Assembly (NCBI GenBank): GCA_023213395.1
Contig: CM041465.1
Coordinates: 239,203,741-239,267,740, forward strand
Direction of reading: 5' to 3'
DNA: 64,000 bases
Source: Cycas panzhihuaensis
Lineage: Eukaryota; Cycadophyta
Shown here: positions 12,716 through 24,957 of the stretch, one piece after another
How the letters are laid out: each line of letters starts with the position of its first letter
Position numbering within the stretch: position 1 is the first letter of the stretch
Translations under genes and position numbers: made by a program
Notes under the pieces: generated by a model
What the model was told of the DNA's origin: nothing
The model's input: the letters and a program-made list of their open reading frames with translations, nothing else
Databases searched by the model: none

Positions 12716-14205
12716 CTTTGGTGGAACCTGCCCCTCCTTATTTTGAGGAAGGGAATGCTATGCTTGTGGGGGATAGTATTGACATTCATTTAAAGTTAGA
12801 GGATACTCCAAGGATATTCAAAGTTGGAGCTAATTTCTCTCCCAAAGAGATCTCCCAATTCAAGAGTCTCTTTCATGAATTCAACTTCATTTGCCCATGG
12901 CACTATATTGATATACATGGCCTTAATTTAGATATAGTTATACACAATATCACTATGATCCCTAGTATTAAACCTAAACATGAAAAGCTAAGATTTATAC
13001 ATCCCTATTTCTAAAGTGTAATCAAACAAGAAATTAAAAGGATTTTGAAGGCTACATTTATTAAAAGTATTGATTATTCTCAATTAGTTTCAAACATAGT
13101 CCCTATGTCCAAGAAGAACAAATCAATCAACATATGTATCAACTTCTATGATATCAATGATACTTGCCCTAAAGATAATTTTTCCCTCCCCTTTTTAGAG
13201 CAAATTTAGGATCAAATTATAGGTTTTGAGGTTATGTCCCTTACGAATAGTTTCTTAGGTTACAACCAAATTCTCTCCTAAGGATCACCATAAAATGACT
13301 TTTATTTCTCCTTACAGAACTTTTGTTTATAAAGTTATGCATTTTAGATTGAAAATTACTAAAGTTACATACCAAAGGGCTATGGTTTTTATCTTTAATG
13401 AATTGATTAGTAACATAATTCTTGTATATTTAAATGACATGCTTGCCCTTTTTTGATGATGATAAGATCATGTACAAGATTTAAGGACTATCTTTAAAAA
13501 ATGCATTAAGTAGTATCTATGTATAAACTTGACTAAATATGTTTTTGTAGTTACATCTGATAAGATATTAGGAAACATAGTTTCTCATGACAAAATTAGG
13601 GTTAACCGAGATAAGGTTAAGTCCATCATTAAAATGCCTCCTCCTCAAATGCAAAAATAAGTTAAATCTTTTCTAGGAAGTCTTGGTTTCCTCTGGTGTT
13701 TCATTGCTAGCATTGCCTTAGATGCCAAACCCCTCACAAACTATTAAAAAATGAAGTTTCCCTTACTTGGACTCCCTATGTATGAGAGTCCTTTGACAAG
13801 TTAAAATAACTATTAATCTCAACCCTTGTCCTTACTCCTCCTACGTTTAATAAGATATTTATTTTGTATACCTCCTCCATTGAAGAGTCCTTAGGTGGCA
13901 TGTTGGCCTAAGAGGATGATCTTGGTAGGGAGTGAGTTATCTATTTTATCAGTAGGACATTAGTTGCAGTGGAACTCTATTACACCTTTGCTAAAAAAGA
14001 ATGTCTATCTCTATTTTTTACCACTAAAAAATTATGGTATTATCTCTTAGGCAATACTATACTCCTCATTATTCAATTAAATCCCATTAGGTACCTACTA
14101 ACTAAGATAAATCATATAGGTTATTTGCATGAATGGGTACTCTTATTACAAGAATTTGATTTCTAAATAATTAATTAGAAATCCAAAAAATTGATGATTA
14201 TTACC
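12716..14205 (+). pseudogene. Copy 4 reverse transcriptase and RNase H remnant
   Basis: The RT would copy element RNA into DNA. Around 13020-13200 it reads KATFIKSIDYSQLVSNIVP, then CINFYDINDTCPKDNF, which is the gypsy RT palm. The catalytic Y/F-x-D-D box near 13425 reads YLNDM, so one Asp is lost. RNase H begins near 13860: ILYTSSIEESLGGMLA, where the first catalytic Asp of the family (TDAS) is replaced by Ser, as in copies 1 and 2. The later KKECLSL and YYLLGNT blocks at 13990-14050 are well preserved. Several frameshifts lie between 13260 and 13680. Confidence 0.85.
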
Positions 14206-14399
14206 AAAATGATGGCCGATGTGCCATTACCAAATCTTATAAATCAAATTATGGATGACAGGTTTAATAACGAGCATGTTCTTCAAGTTGAGGCTATTCC
14301 TTCAAAAGATCTTTCGTACAAAGAAATCAAATCTTATTTACATGACCAAACCCTTCCTTCTTCCTTTTCTTCTTCTTCAAAGAAGATAAGGAGAATCTA

Positions 14400-15560
14400 A
14401 GCTACTATTCATCAATACCTATTGTTTGACAACACCCTTTATAAATGTTCATTCAATAAAGTCTTATTAAGATGTCTCTTCCCTAAAGAAGCTTATACCA
14501 CATTAGTAGAGTGTCATGATGGAATATGTGGAGGTCATTTTGATGGCTAATCTACCACTCATTGTATCCTCTATATGGGATATTATTAGCCCCCACTATT
14601 TAAAGATGTTCTTGCTTGTCTATGAGTATGAAAAATGATAATCATATGTCACAATGATCCATAGACCTACTCAAGAACTTAAATCTATAGTTTCTCCTTG
14701 GCCTTTCCCAATGGGATTTAGACCTTATTGGGTAAATTTTTCCTCCATCTTTAAATAGGCATAAGTTTATCATCAATGCTATAAAATATTTTATAAAATA
14801 GAGTGAGGGCATTCCTTTAGTTTCTATAATGGGAAAGATAGTTGCTACATTCATCTTCTAATACATTATCTCTAGGTTTGAGGTGCCAGACATTATCATA
14901 ATTCATAATGGAACTTTGTTATATAATCCATACATGATTGAACTATGTGATAAATTTCATATTACCCATAGATTATCAACTCTATACCACCCGTAAGCTA
15001 ATGGCCAAGCTAAGGTGTTTAATAAAACTTTAGCCATGATCTTAGCAAAGACTATAGCCAACTTGTATAGTGATTGGTATGAACAACTATTCCCTATGCT
15101 TTGGGCATATCAAACATTGATTAGAAACACCATTGATATGACTCCCTTCTTCCTACTTTATGGTGTTTAATCTATTCTTCTATTAGAGGTTGAAGTCCCA
15201 TCACTATATGTCTTATTGAAAGAATTTGCTAATGAAGAATTCTAAAGAGAAACACATCTTTTAGAGCTTAAGAAAATTGATGAAACTTGTTTTACTGCAC
15301 CATAGAATAATCTGGCTTCTAAATCTAAAGCTTAAGCTACTCATGATAGACAACTAAGACCCTGCAAGTTTTATATTAGAGACAAAGTTTTAAAATCAGA
15401 ATACCTTCATGATAAGCAATGCAAATTCTCACCCAAGTGGATAAGGCCATACTTGGTGATCTAGGATTTAGAAAATGATGCTTATCAGATTTCTACATTA
15501 GAGAGTTTGGAGCTTAAAAATCCTATCAACTTGTAGTGCTTAAGAAAATTTTATGCTTGA
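14400..15560 (+). pseudogene. Copy 4 integrase remnant
   Basis: The integrase would insert the cDNA into the host genome. The zinc-binding part reads ECHDGICGGHFDG at about 14510-14545, followed by ILYMGYY and PPLFKDVLA. The core is scattered over frames: FPNGI*TLLGKF near 14700, an MEAIPLV-equivalent near 14810, and an IIHNGT (ITDN-equivalent) near 14900. It ends RKFYA-stop at 15558-15560, the same end as copy 2 (KKFYA). Non-functional through stops and frameshifts. No antisense PMD gene or second RNase H follows within view, so copy 4 is truncated after integrase. Confidence 0.8.
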
Positions 15561-16234
15561 TCCCATAGTTTTTCCATAATAAGGGTAAACTATAGCTCCA
15601 AAAATAATGTTATTTGATGAGCTTAAACTATGAATAATTTTCTTTTTAATCAATTCTTTAATTAATTAAGCCCTTTTAAACCTTAATGTGATCATCTTCT
15701 TTTGACCATATAAGGCTATTATCCTCTCATAGGCATAGACATTAATTATTAGAACCTTCTCTCTATCTTTAACATCTTCTTATTTCTTTTCTTTAGCTTC
15801 TCTTTTGAGCCCTAAGCTCAAAGGATAAGTTAGGCCCCCAACTCCATCCTTGATAGTTATACCCAAATCAGAACCTAAGTCATCAGCTAGTTAGTACATA
15901 AGTAGTTTACTTTATTTTCTAGCTTTATCTTCCACCATAGAGGTTCCCATTTATTTGCATATCACCTATATTTATTTATTTATGATCCTTAGTTTTCTTT
16001 ATTACACTCTCAAGGTTGATACTCATTTTATCACCTTCCCCATCATATTTGGAGACATTATGATTTAGAGTTCCTTCTCATTCCTTATGGTTCAATCTTT
16101 GAAGAATTTGGTTAACATCTTTTCATTTCTATTTGTTAAAAAGGAGTAATCCTTACTGCATTAAGAAATGAAATTTTATAATTAGATAATTATATGAGTT
16201 ATTCCCTTGTAAATATTAAAAAGTTGGTATAAAA

Positions 16235-16240
<6 letters not shown>
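15561..16240. other. No gene seen; AT-rich DNA after copy 4
   Basis: I find no open frame or motif. The region where copies 1 and 2 carry the antisense gene is absent or beyond recognition. Confidence 0.5.

Positions 16241-16277
<37 letters not shown>
16241..16277. repeat. (GA)n microsatellite
   Basis: Eighteen GA dinucleotides stop one or two bases before the TG of the adjacent LTR. Confidence 0.95.
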
Positions 16278-16278
<1 letters not shown>

Positions 16279-16279
<1 letters not shown>

Positions 16280-16605
16280 GTTATTAGAAAATATAACTGA
16301 AGTAAACAAGGTCAATAGGATCTTTTACATAAGGCAGATAACAAGCAAAAGTAGATCACACAAGATACCATATTACCATGGGAAACCCTTACAGGTAAAA
16401 ACCCATAAATGAAAAATATTCACATTATGACAAAATGATGTTACATTAAAGGTGGACTTTGATCTATATTTATATATCTAAAGTGCCAAATATAATTACA
16501 AATACATCCATTAGGTCACCACAATTGAGACTATTCCTCTACATAATTAGGTATAAGAATATGACACCCACTTTATATTAGGTGGTATGGTCACATTTTC
16601 TAACA
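16279..16605 (-). mobile_element. LTR of a probable Ty1/copia element (minus strand)
   Basis: A 327-bp unit with matching ends TGTTATTAG...TAACA. On the minus strand it starts TGTTAGAAAATGTGACC and is preceded by a polypurine tract, CATTAAGAGGGGA (16606-16618), the usual arrangement of a plant copia 3' LTR. A TATA-like AATATAAAG lies about 30 bases in. The other side is the (GA)n repeat, taken as flanking DNA. Confidence 0.65.
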
Positions 16606-17746
16606 TCCCCTCTTAATGTAAATGTGGGGCAACAAGGATTATCATTGAGAATAAATCCCCTCTCAAGGATAACCTTACCCAACCTAATATGCATGAACGT
16701 CAATATAACAATCATCAAACAAATGTAATGGTGCCATGCCTTGTATGTGCTCAATTCTTTGGAAATACTCCAAAAGACTTGCAACCATACAACTCTCTTT
16801 GCACCTAAGACTTTTTCCATTCAACTCAACCATATTCCTCTAACTAAACCAAGAGGATGAGCCACTTAAACCATGTGAATCACCTCTTCAAGTCTTTGTT
16901 AAGGAATACTAATATGATATGATATGCTACCTAACTAACTGAAGGTGTTGAAGTAAGGATCAAATGAACTAATAAATATATAGACTAGTGAAAATGTCTC
17001 ATCATACCTTAATCCTTATTCTACTAGACATCCTACATAACAAGCTTACTAACTTGTAAACTAACTAGGTTCTTTACTTCAATACAACTCTCCATCGTGA
17101 ATCTGTACTCACTGGAATATTGGTATCTATCTCAATCTTTGACTGGCATGCTGATACATAATCTTTCATCATCCTGTAGGTCTTCAACTATCAACAGAAC
17201 ATGGGGTTGTAATCCATGTCTACTCAACTAACAACTCCTCATCATCAACCTGTCACTAAGTCCTACTTCTATCTCAATCACAATGCTAGACAAACAAACC
17301 TCCACACCTGCTAAATAACAACTCAAAAAAGTGAAGTAATGAAGGATAAATCCTATAACCAAATGATACTCAGTATGATACATCAACAACTCTATAATAT
17401 CTGGACTAATCACAATGCATTTCCCCTGTAGATCACACTATTTACAAGCCAAACAATCGATACGCTTCAAACGCTTGCAATTCTGCTACTACAATCTTTG
17501 TCTAAGATGTTTACACTCTAATACACCAAAGGAAATAAATGGAAGTCTTTTGAATTGGTCCAAACATAAATCATGAGGGGAAATTATGCCACAAATAATC
17601 ACAACCAAGGGTACCCATACTTGTTCATTACAACTTCTGTAATTAAAATATGGGAGGCAAACCTACACATGCACCAACCTCACTATCTACATCATGATAC
17701 ACACCTACAATGCAACCTTACAAGCCAACTATACATACTAGAATCG
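16606..17746 (-). mobile_element. Internal remnant upstream of the copia-type LTR
   Basis: This should be the 3' internal part of that element on the minus strand. I cannot read copia RT or RNase H motifs in it; one short minus frame at 17228-17413 looks hydrophobic and is not recognised. It may be a non-autonomous element. Confidence 0.35.
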
Positions 17747-18779
17747 TGCCTATGGGATGGTAACCATACTTGATTAAGATTAGATCAATCGATGAGGAGT
17801 TTCAGAATCTAGGATCAATCCGACAAGTGAAGGAGATCACCTGCATAAGGTATCCGCACATTGGAACACAAGTTTGGGACCTGCAATTGGTGCACAACTC
17901 TCTTTTGGGTAACTCAGCTTTGGTTTGGAGGGTGGAAGGAATGAGGGATATCTTCGATTTCCCAAGTAACCTTAAAGAGGGTCCTCTTATCCTTGGATGG
18001 CCAAAGGAAGGAGGAGAGAGAAAGTGAGGGAATGGCTCCTTACATAGAGAGGGAGTGTAAAAGGGGACAGCATTAATAGAGAGGAAGGGCAACATGTGCA
18101 CATAGGAGATTAAGAAGAGGACTAATCTCACAGGTTAGGTATCAATCTAAAGGGCAATACCTGAATGGTTTAATCAAACTGAGCAGAGATGACCATGAGA
18201 GTAGCCCTAGAAAAGTGGTGTCCTTGAGGCACTAGACCTAAGAAGATTTTAGGAACAAAGATTGAATAAGGGATGTCTCAATGTTTGCATTTATTGGTTG
18301 CAAAAATGGTATGGTATATACAATGGTGTATCCTTATACGTAAAAGGGGGTAACTTTTCAAATTAATGAGATAATATAAAACTCACTCTCATTTATTCAC
18401 CCATATGTCCTCACTCTCTTTACCTTTTGAATGCAAAAGTAGAAAAAAGAAAGTAAGGATACAAATGATAACTATGTAATGCAAAGCATATGTAAAAGAT
18501 TTGAGCTTGTTAAGCAATGCAATGAGATGAGCATCCAAATATGCAGGATGCTTACTACATACACTTTCTTACAAAAGTAAGCAAACTAGTTGATAGTAAA
18601 TAACCAAAACTAGTTCTTCTTCTTTTCCTTTTTCCAAATAATATATGGATGAAGGGGGAAAAGAGAGAGAGGAAAAAGAATCAAGGTGTTAGAGTTAATA
18701 GTCATCACTCCACTCCCATCTTCTAACCAGGAGTGCACACCTCATCTTCATCAATTTCCACATGTGGGTGCTCAACATA
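17747..18779 (-). mobile_element. LTR E1, presumed 3' LTR of copy 3 (interrupted)
   Basis: It starts TGCCTATGGGATGGTAACC and is close to 48877-49322, roughly 88 percent by eye over 300 bases, in the same orientation. It belongs to the same LTR family as 31812-34558 and 45905-48678, which open TGCATGTCTACAGGATAATC. A Ty1/copia LTR starts near 18762-18780, so only about 1 kb of E1 is seen before the interruption. Short open frames here (17570-18131) run over the LTR and are not genes. Confidence 0.65.
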
Positions 18780-19083
18780 TGTAGGTAAGTTAAGGTAAGT
18801 TTAATGTTAATTTGAGTTAAGTTTACTTTGAGTTAAGTTGTGATTATTTTATTGTTATTTAAATTTTAGGGGTTGAGGAGTTTCCCTCCTCCCCCAAACT
18901 ATATAATTTGAGGGGTATGCAACCCTGGTATCTTTGAACACCACCTTCAATATTGGATATTTGTAACTCTATTCACACTATAGATTAAACACAATGGCTT
19001 TCTTGTTCATGCTACAATGATCTATTAAGTTTTGATTATTGGATTCATGTTCTGCCATATTCTCCTACATTTTATTTCCTCCA
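18780..19083 (+). mobile_element. Ty1/copia-type 5' LTR
   Basis: It is bounded by TG at 18780 (18762 is an alternative) and CA at 19082-19083, followed two bases later by a classical PBS. It contains CTATATAATTTGAGG near 18899, a likely TATA box. At about 300 bp it has the size of small copia or non-autonomous LTRs. Confidence 0.65.
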
Positions 19084-19085
19084 TC

Positions 19086-19096
19086 TGGTATCAGAG
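19086..19096 (+). other. Primer binding site, initiator-Met tRNA type
   Basis: TGGTATCAGAG is the well-known complement of the plant initiator methionine tRNA 3' end, used by most Ty1/copia and many other plant elements. Confidence 0.85.
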
Positions 19097-19456
19097 TAGA
19101 GATTACTGGGCTATTGCATCTCCTATTAAAGTTTTTATGAAGAAGAAGGAAGATTTATTGGCATTTTGAGGCAAATTTACTTACAATGATAAATATTGGT
19201 TATATTTATTTTCTGCACAATTTTTTCAGTAGTTTTATATATTTTTTTTATCAAAATTTGATCATTCTTAAGTTATATTTATGAAATAACAAAGATATTT
19301 TAGATTTATTTTCATATTTATACAGGTGCATAGCTACAAACAACAAATATCAATCTTTATCACTCTACAAGAAGTTTTATCATCAAGTTTTCCATATTTT
19401 ATCAAATATTTAGTATTTTTTAGACATATTTCTATCTATTTATCTAATATTTTCTC

Positions 19457-19809
19457 AGATCTGCATAGGATTTTAGTTGCATGCAATATTTATACAAGTT
19501 TTCTTCAAAATCTTCTATATTTTACTTCAAATATGCTAAATATTCTTCATATCTATAATATTAGCTACAAATCTACCATATTTACTTTAGATCTGTAATA
19601 TTCATTCAAATTTTTTTAGATCTGCTATATCCTTTTTCAGATCTGCTTATTTTATCAAGTATTTCACCATTTTCTGCTACATTTTGTTTAGATCTGCTAT
19701 ATATATTTCTTAGATCTACTTATTTTAGCAATTATTTAAACATTTTCTGGTATATCTATTTCAGATCTAAAACATTGGGTTCAGATCTGCTATATTTTCT
19801 TTCAGATCT
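19457..19809. repeat. Degenerate AGATCT-containing repeat
   Basis: Nine AGATCT hexamers occur in about 350 bases, mostly within TTCAGATCTGCTATAT-like units spaced irregularly 20 to 115 bases apart. AGATCT is self-complementary. The units are imperfect and the stretch is otherwise T-rich. Confidence 0.7.
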
Positions 19810-19883
19810 ATATTTTTTCATCATATATTTAACCATATTTTTAAGTTTTTTTCATATCTGCAAGTGTTGGGTGTATATTTAGC

Positions 19884-19900
19884 CCAATAAAGCTTATTGG
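19884..19900. repeat. Short perfect inverted repeat CCAATAA/TTATTGG
   Basis: A 7-bp stem with loop AGC. The left arm with the loop contains AATAAA, so it may be part of a polyadenylation region of the surrounding element. Confidence 0.5.
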
Positions 19901-20160
19901 AGAAGCATATACAACATATCTCATCTTTGGAAGTCTATTCTTTAGCTACAAATCTACTACAGCTACGTTTCTAGGTTCTTTTTTTTTTTTTTTTCATATT
20001 TCAATACATAAATATATTTCTTAGCTCTTTGATACATTTACTTCAACATTTGTAAAATCTCAGATACAAATACATATATGTATTTTATTTATTTGACATA
20101 TTTTCTTCAATATATCTAAATTTTTTTTAGTTCATTAATGCTCCATTGAATCAATAAAAA

Positions 20161-20944
20161 AACTCAATATTTTTTTGTACAAATATATAATACTCCTTCA
20201 TTACAATCCTTCATTTCCCATATTGAGCAGCCATTAGCTCATAATCAAAGGCTTTTCAATTGAATTAGTGCATAAGTAATAGTTGCCAACAAAAGCACCC
20301 AACGAAGCTCAAATTTATAAAGAGTATCTATTTGAATATCACTTTCAAAGTTTTCTAGGTTAATAGAAATCTAGGACCAACATATGCAAGTAGCTTCTTC
20401 AAACTAGATTCCTTTGAAATACTAATTTGGGCAACCTTCAAGTCCCTTTGATCTGCAAGATCTCCATCATACTATTAATAGCAGGATTAGAAAGTTTATC
20501 AAATAAATAAAATATAGGCCGTATTTTGCCTGTCTTATACCAACATATATCATCATTGAAGATACTCCTTGGTCACATCCAGATCTAAAAACATCATCTA
20601 AAAAGGAAGCAATCATGTGCAAGATCCCTTGGTAAAGCTTAAAGGAAAGCATTTCATGAACATAAAATTCTTAGTTTAAGAGGTAGTAGAGTGCATTAGA
20701 AGCATTTCTCCAGCTAACCTTTGGTAAGGCACTGAAGGCATTGCAAATGAGCAAAACCAACCCCTGAAATTCAAATTAGAATATATAAGAAAATAAAATT
20801 AAGGGTATCAAACAAGTGATTTTGTAAAGAATATAAATATACAAGGTAAGAAATACTTAAATATCCTCTAAGTCTCTTAAAATCCTCTACAATAATAGCA
20901 ATATAATTGCATCGCATCTATAGAAAATCATCAGTTTATTCACA
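20161..20944. other. No recognised gene; possible pseudogene intron or flank
   Basis: Minus-strand short frames (such as 20467-20652) do not resemble a known family. It may be flanking or intronic DNA of the pseudogene at 20945-21345. Confidence 0.35.
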
Positions 20945-21345
20945 AGAAGATATACAGGCCAAGCTCTTTGAGTTGTTCCCAGTTTAGGATCTTTTGGTAT
21001 AGTGAGCTTTAATTTGACCCGTTAGGGAATTGCCTTAATATCATGAGAGACAAGGCCATTGTGGAAACACTCAGCTACTTTTGATTGAAATCTCCTTACC
21101 TTAGAAAACAGGATGTTTTGTCTTTCCTTAGAAGCAGCCACATTTTTCACTTCAATGGCAGTCAAATCTTTAGAAACAACCAATTTTGAAGGTGCTTTGT
21201 GTGGCAATAGTTGTTCTTTTACATTCAACACCTGCCACAGACGACCTCCTTTAAGCTTTTATCTTTTAACTGCTTGATTTTCTTGGGCAATACTCTTTTC
21301 AGCAGATTTTACTTTCTTTAGTAGGATATCTCGAGTGCACCTTGG
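20945..21345 (-). pseudogene. Host-gene-like pseudogene, possibly TPX2-like
   Basis: The minus strand carries a non-transposon coding stretch: KSAEKSIAQENQAVKR, then GGRLWQVLNVKEQLLPHK, KDLTAIEVKNVAASKERQN and, after a stop at about 21021, KLTIPKDPKLGTTQRAWPV near 20970. TPX2-type microtubule-binding proteins have similar Lys-rich repeats of the form (L/V)T.P..P.L.T..RA, so a TPX2-like origin is my guess from memory of that pattern. In-frame stops and an upstream frameshift make it non-functional. A GT follows the last readable residues, so an exon end is possible. Codon use is less AT-biased than the flanks. It may instead be another Lys-rich protein. Confidence 0.4.
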
Positions 21346-22387
21346 TTTTACTTGCTTCTACTGGTCTATGCAATGTGCCGAGTATATTTTGTGTCTTCAA
21401 TTCTGTCTTTAAGAATCCCTTACGCTTCCCCCATATGTAGAATTTTTTTATTACTTCAAGCACATAAATCATTCAGGTATCATTTTGGTCCATGTATTCT
21501 CTCAACATCAACTCTGGCAAAGTAAACACAGATGCCATTATGGATTTACGGTGATTCAACTAGACCTTGATCTAATCCCTCTGCAAATCGCCATGAAAAT
21601 CTCGGTCAAGATGTTTAGGTTTTACGTATATCCAAGCTGCGTGCAGGTCACACATGCTGGTGTAGCAATGGTTGCGCAGCGCGCCCTTTGTTTTCTATTT
21701 TCAAAGATTTTTAACTTTTTTTTTTTTTTACAAAGTTTAAAAAATATTAAATTAAATTTCATATAATTTCAAATATGTTTTTAAAACCATAGCCCTCTCG
21801 CTCCCTTATCCCTAGGTCACACAAGCTTCTCACATGACCTTTAGACTATTACTAAAGGGGCTAACAAAATTTATAAACTTTGTTTCTTTTTTATTTTTTT
21901 TTATTTTTTACTTTATATAGGGTAACTGATATTTTTTTGCCATAACTCCTTACTGGGTCATCGGTTTCTAACGAAATTAGTGTCATTGCATCAGAATTTT
22001 TTTTGTAAATAGATTTTTACTAGTCATATGACCAATTTGGATATGATTTGACCCTATTTCGGTCGATTTAAAGTTAATCAATCCTTTTTTGAGAATTTTT
22101 AAACTTTTTTATAAAATCACCTTTTTAACTGATTATATTTTATTATCGGGAAATTATTTTCTACCTGAATCTATTCTACAATAATATACTTTCAACAAAC
22201 TTTATTTCCAACTATATATTTTATTTTTTAGAATTTATTTTGATCATTATTTTAATCATCGAAAGTGTCACTTTAGTATTTTTTTTGTGCTTTTTAAACA
22301 TTTTACTATAAAAGTACCTACTACCATTTTTGTTATAACTTCTCTGTTTTATATTAGAATCTAGTCCCTTAGTTTTGGGTCCATCAG
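21346..22387. other. No recognised gene
   Basis: AT-rich DNA with T runs (for example 21718-21730). In copies 1 and 2 the PMD gene is preceded by its first exon, promoter and the second RNase H; none of these can be read here, so copy 3 is truncated or interrupted to the left of 22388. Confidence 0.45.
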
Positions 22388-22685
22388 GAGTTACAGGGAG
22401 AGGAAGGCCATCCTACACACTGGTCAAGAGGATGAGGATAGTCAAGAGAGCTCGAGTAGTGGTGGCAGCGATAGCCGAGGAGGGTAGAGGTGATGCTTCA
22501 GTAGGCTAGGTTATTGGTGAGGTGGTACCAGAGGAGGAGGAGGTACCAGCAGTTGGGGGAGGTCCCAAGGAGGAGGTTGTCATTCAAGTCAAGGAGCTAG
22601 AAGTCCCAGGAGGTGAGACACTACCTTTTCCTATCATCTTTCGATCACCAGGTATCTAGATGCTTTGTTTTGATTTAGTTTATTT

Positions 22686-22726
<41 letters not shown>

Positions 22727-23372
22727 ATGGATGTATATACTAACATATGGTGTATTTGACTTTGTAGGAGCAGTGGAGATAGGGAGGTTAGTTAAGGAAG
22801 TACTCTAGGAGATGTTCCCTCAGGCCTACGTGGAGGGGTAACCTCCCATCCAGGAAGGAGAAGAGCCACGGTCGATAGGGGTTCATATGGCAGTATTTAC
22901 CCCATTAGTGAGGGCCAAGGATGTGTAGGTAACAGAGTCCTAAGAGCATCAAATGAGAGTGGGACAACTACAAGGAGAGTTGGATGGGACAAGAGCATAG
23001 AGAGATACCCTACGAGGTTGTGTCCAAGCACTGAAGGCTCAGGAAAGAGCAGGTGGCGATGCGAAGAATCGCATCCATGTGGCCATGTTGGAGGAGAGAC
23101 TCTGAGGGATGGAGGAGAGGCTTCAGAAAGTAGAGAGTGAGAGAGATCATATCCAGGCATGATATGATCAGCTGGTAGACCAGATGGCGTTAAGGTCATA
23201 GCGGAGCTGAATGCATACTCACACAATGGCGATGACCCTAAGGAGGCCTCAGGATGAGGGAGGCAAGGCAAGGAGCTCCTAAAGGCATAGGAGGAGTTTA
23301 GGAGAGATGTGATCCCCTAGAGAAGGATCGCATCGACCAAGAGATGATGTGCCATGACCAGAGGATCACTAG
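22388..23372 (+). pseudogene. PMD gene of copy 3, 5'-truncated (end of exon 2, intron 2, exon 3)
   Basis: This is the tail of the antisense PMD protein of copy 3. Exon 2 remains from 22388 to 22612 (basic KRMRIVKRARVVV then an acidic EEEEVPAVGG part), matching the C-terminal exon 2 of copies 1 and 2. Intron 2 runs 22613-22767 with GTGAGA donor and TTTGTAG acceptor, and contains a (TA)n tract. Exon 3 (22768-23372) keeps its frame to the end through about a dozen stops, nearly all of the CAG, CAA or CGA to stop kind; it encodes the long helical region (LEERL, MEERLQKVESERDHIQ). The PMD domain itself is lost. It is antisense to the copy 3 gag-protease, as in the other copies. Confidence 0.8.
22688..22724. 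repeat. (TA)n microsatellite in intron 2 of the PMD gene
   Basis: About eighteen TA repeats. Intron 2 is 112 bp in both other copies but 155 bp here, and the expansion explains most of the difference. Confidence 0.9.
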
Positions 23373-24060
23373 AGAGTAGGGTATAATAGGTTTTGGTTTA
23401 GGAAAACACTGGACCTTCAGGGAATCTCCATATGTTACCACATGATTGTACTCCTCCCTACATGGATTATAACTTCCTGCAGATGATGTACCATACCATT
23501 TGTATGATGTGATATATTATGATTTTTTTATGTATATAGATGAGGCCATTGGTATCCCATTTAATATATGATAGTGTGTGATGACACATGATTATGTATT
23601 ATGTTGTGTTTATATTTTTTATATGGATGTTTATGTATACATGTATATGAGGGTGCACAGGTGCACGAGGAGCTATAGATCATGATGATTTTAGTTGATT
23701 ATTATATGGTTTGTGTTATAAGATTGTTTGAGTTACACACACTTCCTTTCATGTAGGGCCATACTCTTAGTAGGCAAACATGATCACCATGAGCATCAGC
23801 AATAATCGTATGTGGGGCTAGGAGATAGGGAGCCATACATGTCCATATAAGAGCATAGTAGAATATGCAAAGGAAGTGCTAGCAAGAAATGGAGTAATGA
23901 TACTCAAGCATGCCATCCTAGTTGGGGAGTGTTTCCAGGCTCAGGAGCAACAGGAAAAACACGCCCAATTAGGAAGATGAGGCCTCTAAGGAAAGGGGGA
24001 CAAGAGGTTCTGCGGGAGGAACCCAAAAGGAGCAAGAGGACCACCTGAGACTACCATTCC
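23373..24060. mobile_element. Copy 3 region between PMD gene and pol
   Basis: Non-coding segment shared with 38405-39131 (copy 1): for example the CATATGTGGGG/GCATAG and GGGAGGAACC blocks line up in order. It probably holds the 3' untranslated ends of two convergent transcription units. Confidence 0.7.
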
Positions 24061-24957
24061 AAATCGGCCTGCTAAACCAATCATCCAAAAAATAAAAACA
24101 GAGCAAGAAGAGTTAAGAAGAAAAAACATATGCTTCAGATGTGAGGAGAAGTGGGAACCTAGGCATCGATGTCAAAAGAACCAGTTATATACAATCCGAC
24201 TACTGCCAGATGACAATATTGATGGAGAAGAACAAGGATCAGAAAATAATCAAGAAAATTATTATAATGTAGAACATCAAGAGAGCTACAGTAATTCCGA
24301 GGTCAACCATCCACAAATGTCACTATCATTTATGAACAATTTTAATCAATCAAATACCCTAAAGCTACAAGGATCTATCAAAAATCAAGCTGTAACAATC
24401 TTGATAGATTTCAGGAGCACACATAATTTTATTGATCGAAACTGTGCACAACAATTAAGGTTATTTCCATTAAGGACTCCTCATTTTTGGTCACTATTGG
24501 AGGAAGACAGGTAATCTCTGGTCAAGGTATAATGAAGAACCTTAACCTCACGCTAAATGAAGTTAGTATTATAGAAGATTTCTATGTCGTCGATGTTGGA
24601 GATGTAGATTTGGTACTGGGCAGTCAATGGCTCAGTACACTCGGAACCCTTGAAATGAATATTAATGAACAATTTATACGATTTAAAAAAGACGGAAGAA
24701 TTATCTCGTTATCAGGAAAACGATTGAATAAAACTAAAGCCCTACCACACAAGGATCAAAGTGAAGAAGTCAAGAAACAACCACCAGTATTTCAAAAACA
24801 CAGTCAAGGTTTTCAACCAGAAGAATTTTCTAATAAATACCTGCAACATCCGTCTAATCGCCTAATGGATTCTACTACAATGAAGGATAGCGTACGTTTA
24901 AAGGACTGCAATCGTTCGACTATGTTTCATGGGCGAAACATCTCAAGAGGGAGGACT
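24061..24957 (+). pseudogene. Chromovirus-type gag/protease fragment inside copy 3
   Basis: A second kind of Ty3/gypsy element. It reads a zinc knuckle CFRCEEKWEPRHRC near 24130-24172, then a protease with ILIDFRSTHNFID near 24400-24440 and VDLVLGSQWLSTLGT near 24607-24650. The usual D-S-G active site is D-F-R here. There is a frame change at about 24490-24515. RT, RNase H and integrase are absent: about 120 codons after protease comes a purine tract (AAGAGGGAGGACT) and the LTR. So it is an internally deleted or non-autonomous element, also cut at its 5' side. Confidence 0.8.

Larger units (their letters stand above)
19097..20160 (+). mobile_element. Internal region of the copia-type element, no ORF
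   Basis: T-rich DNA following the PBS, with no readable gag or pol. It contains the AGATCT repeat and a T run (19979-19995). The element may be non-autonomous or an untranslated leader cut short; no second LTR was found. Confidence 0.4.

Noticed and set aside
22897-23271. Minus-strand open frame opposite PMD exon 3 of copy 3 (also 38034-38618 in copy 1)
   Set aside because: Shadow of the plus-strand exon: splice sites, coiled-coil pattern and C-to-T stops support the plus strand.
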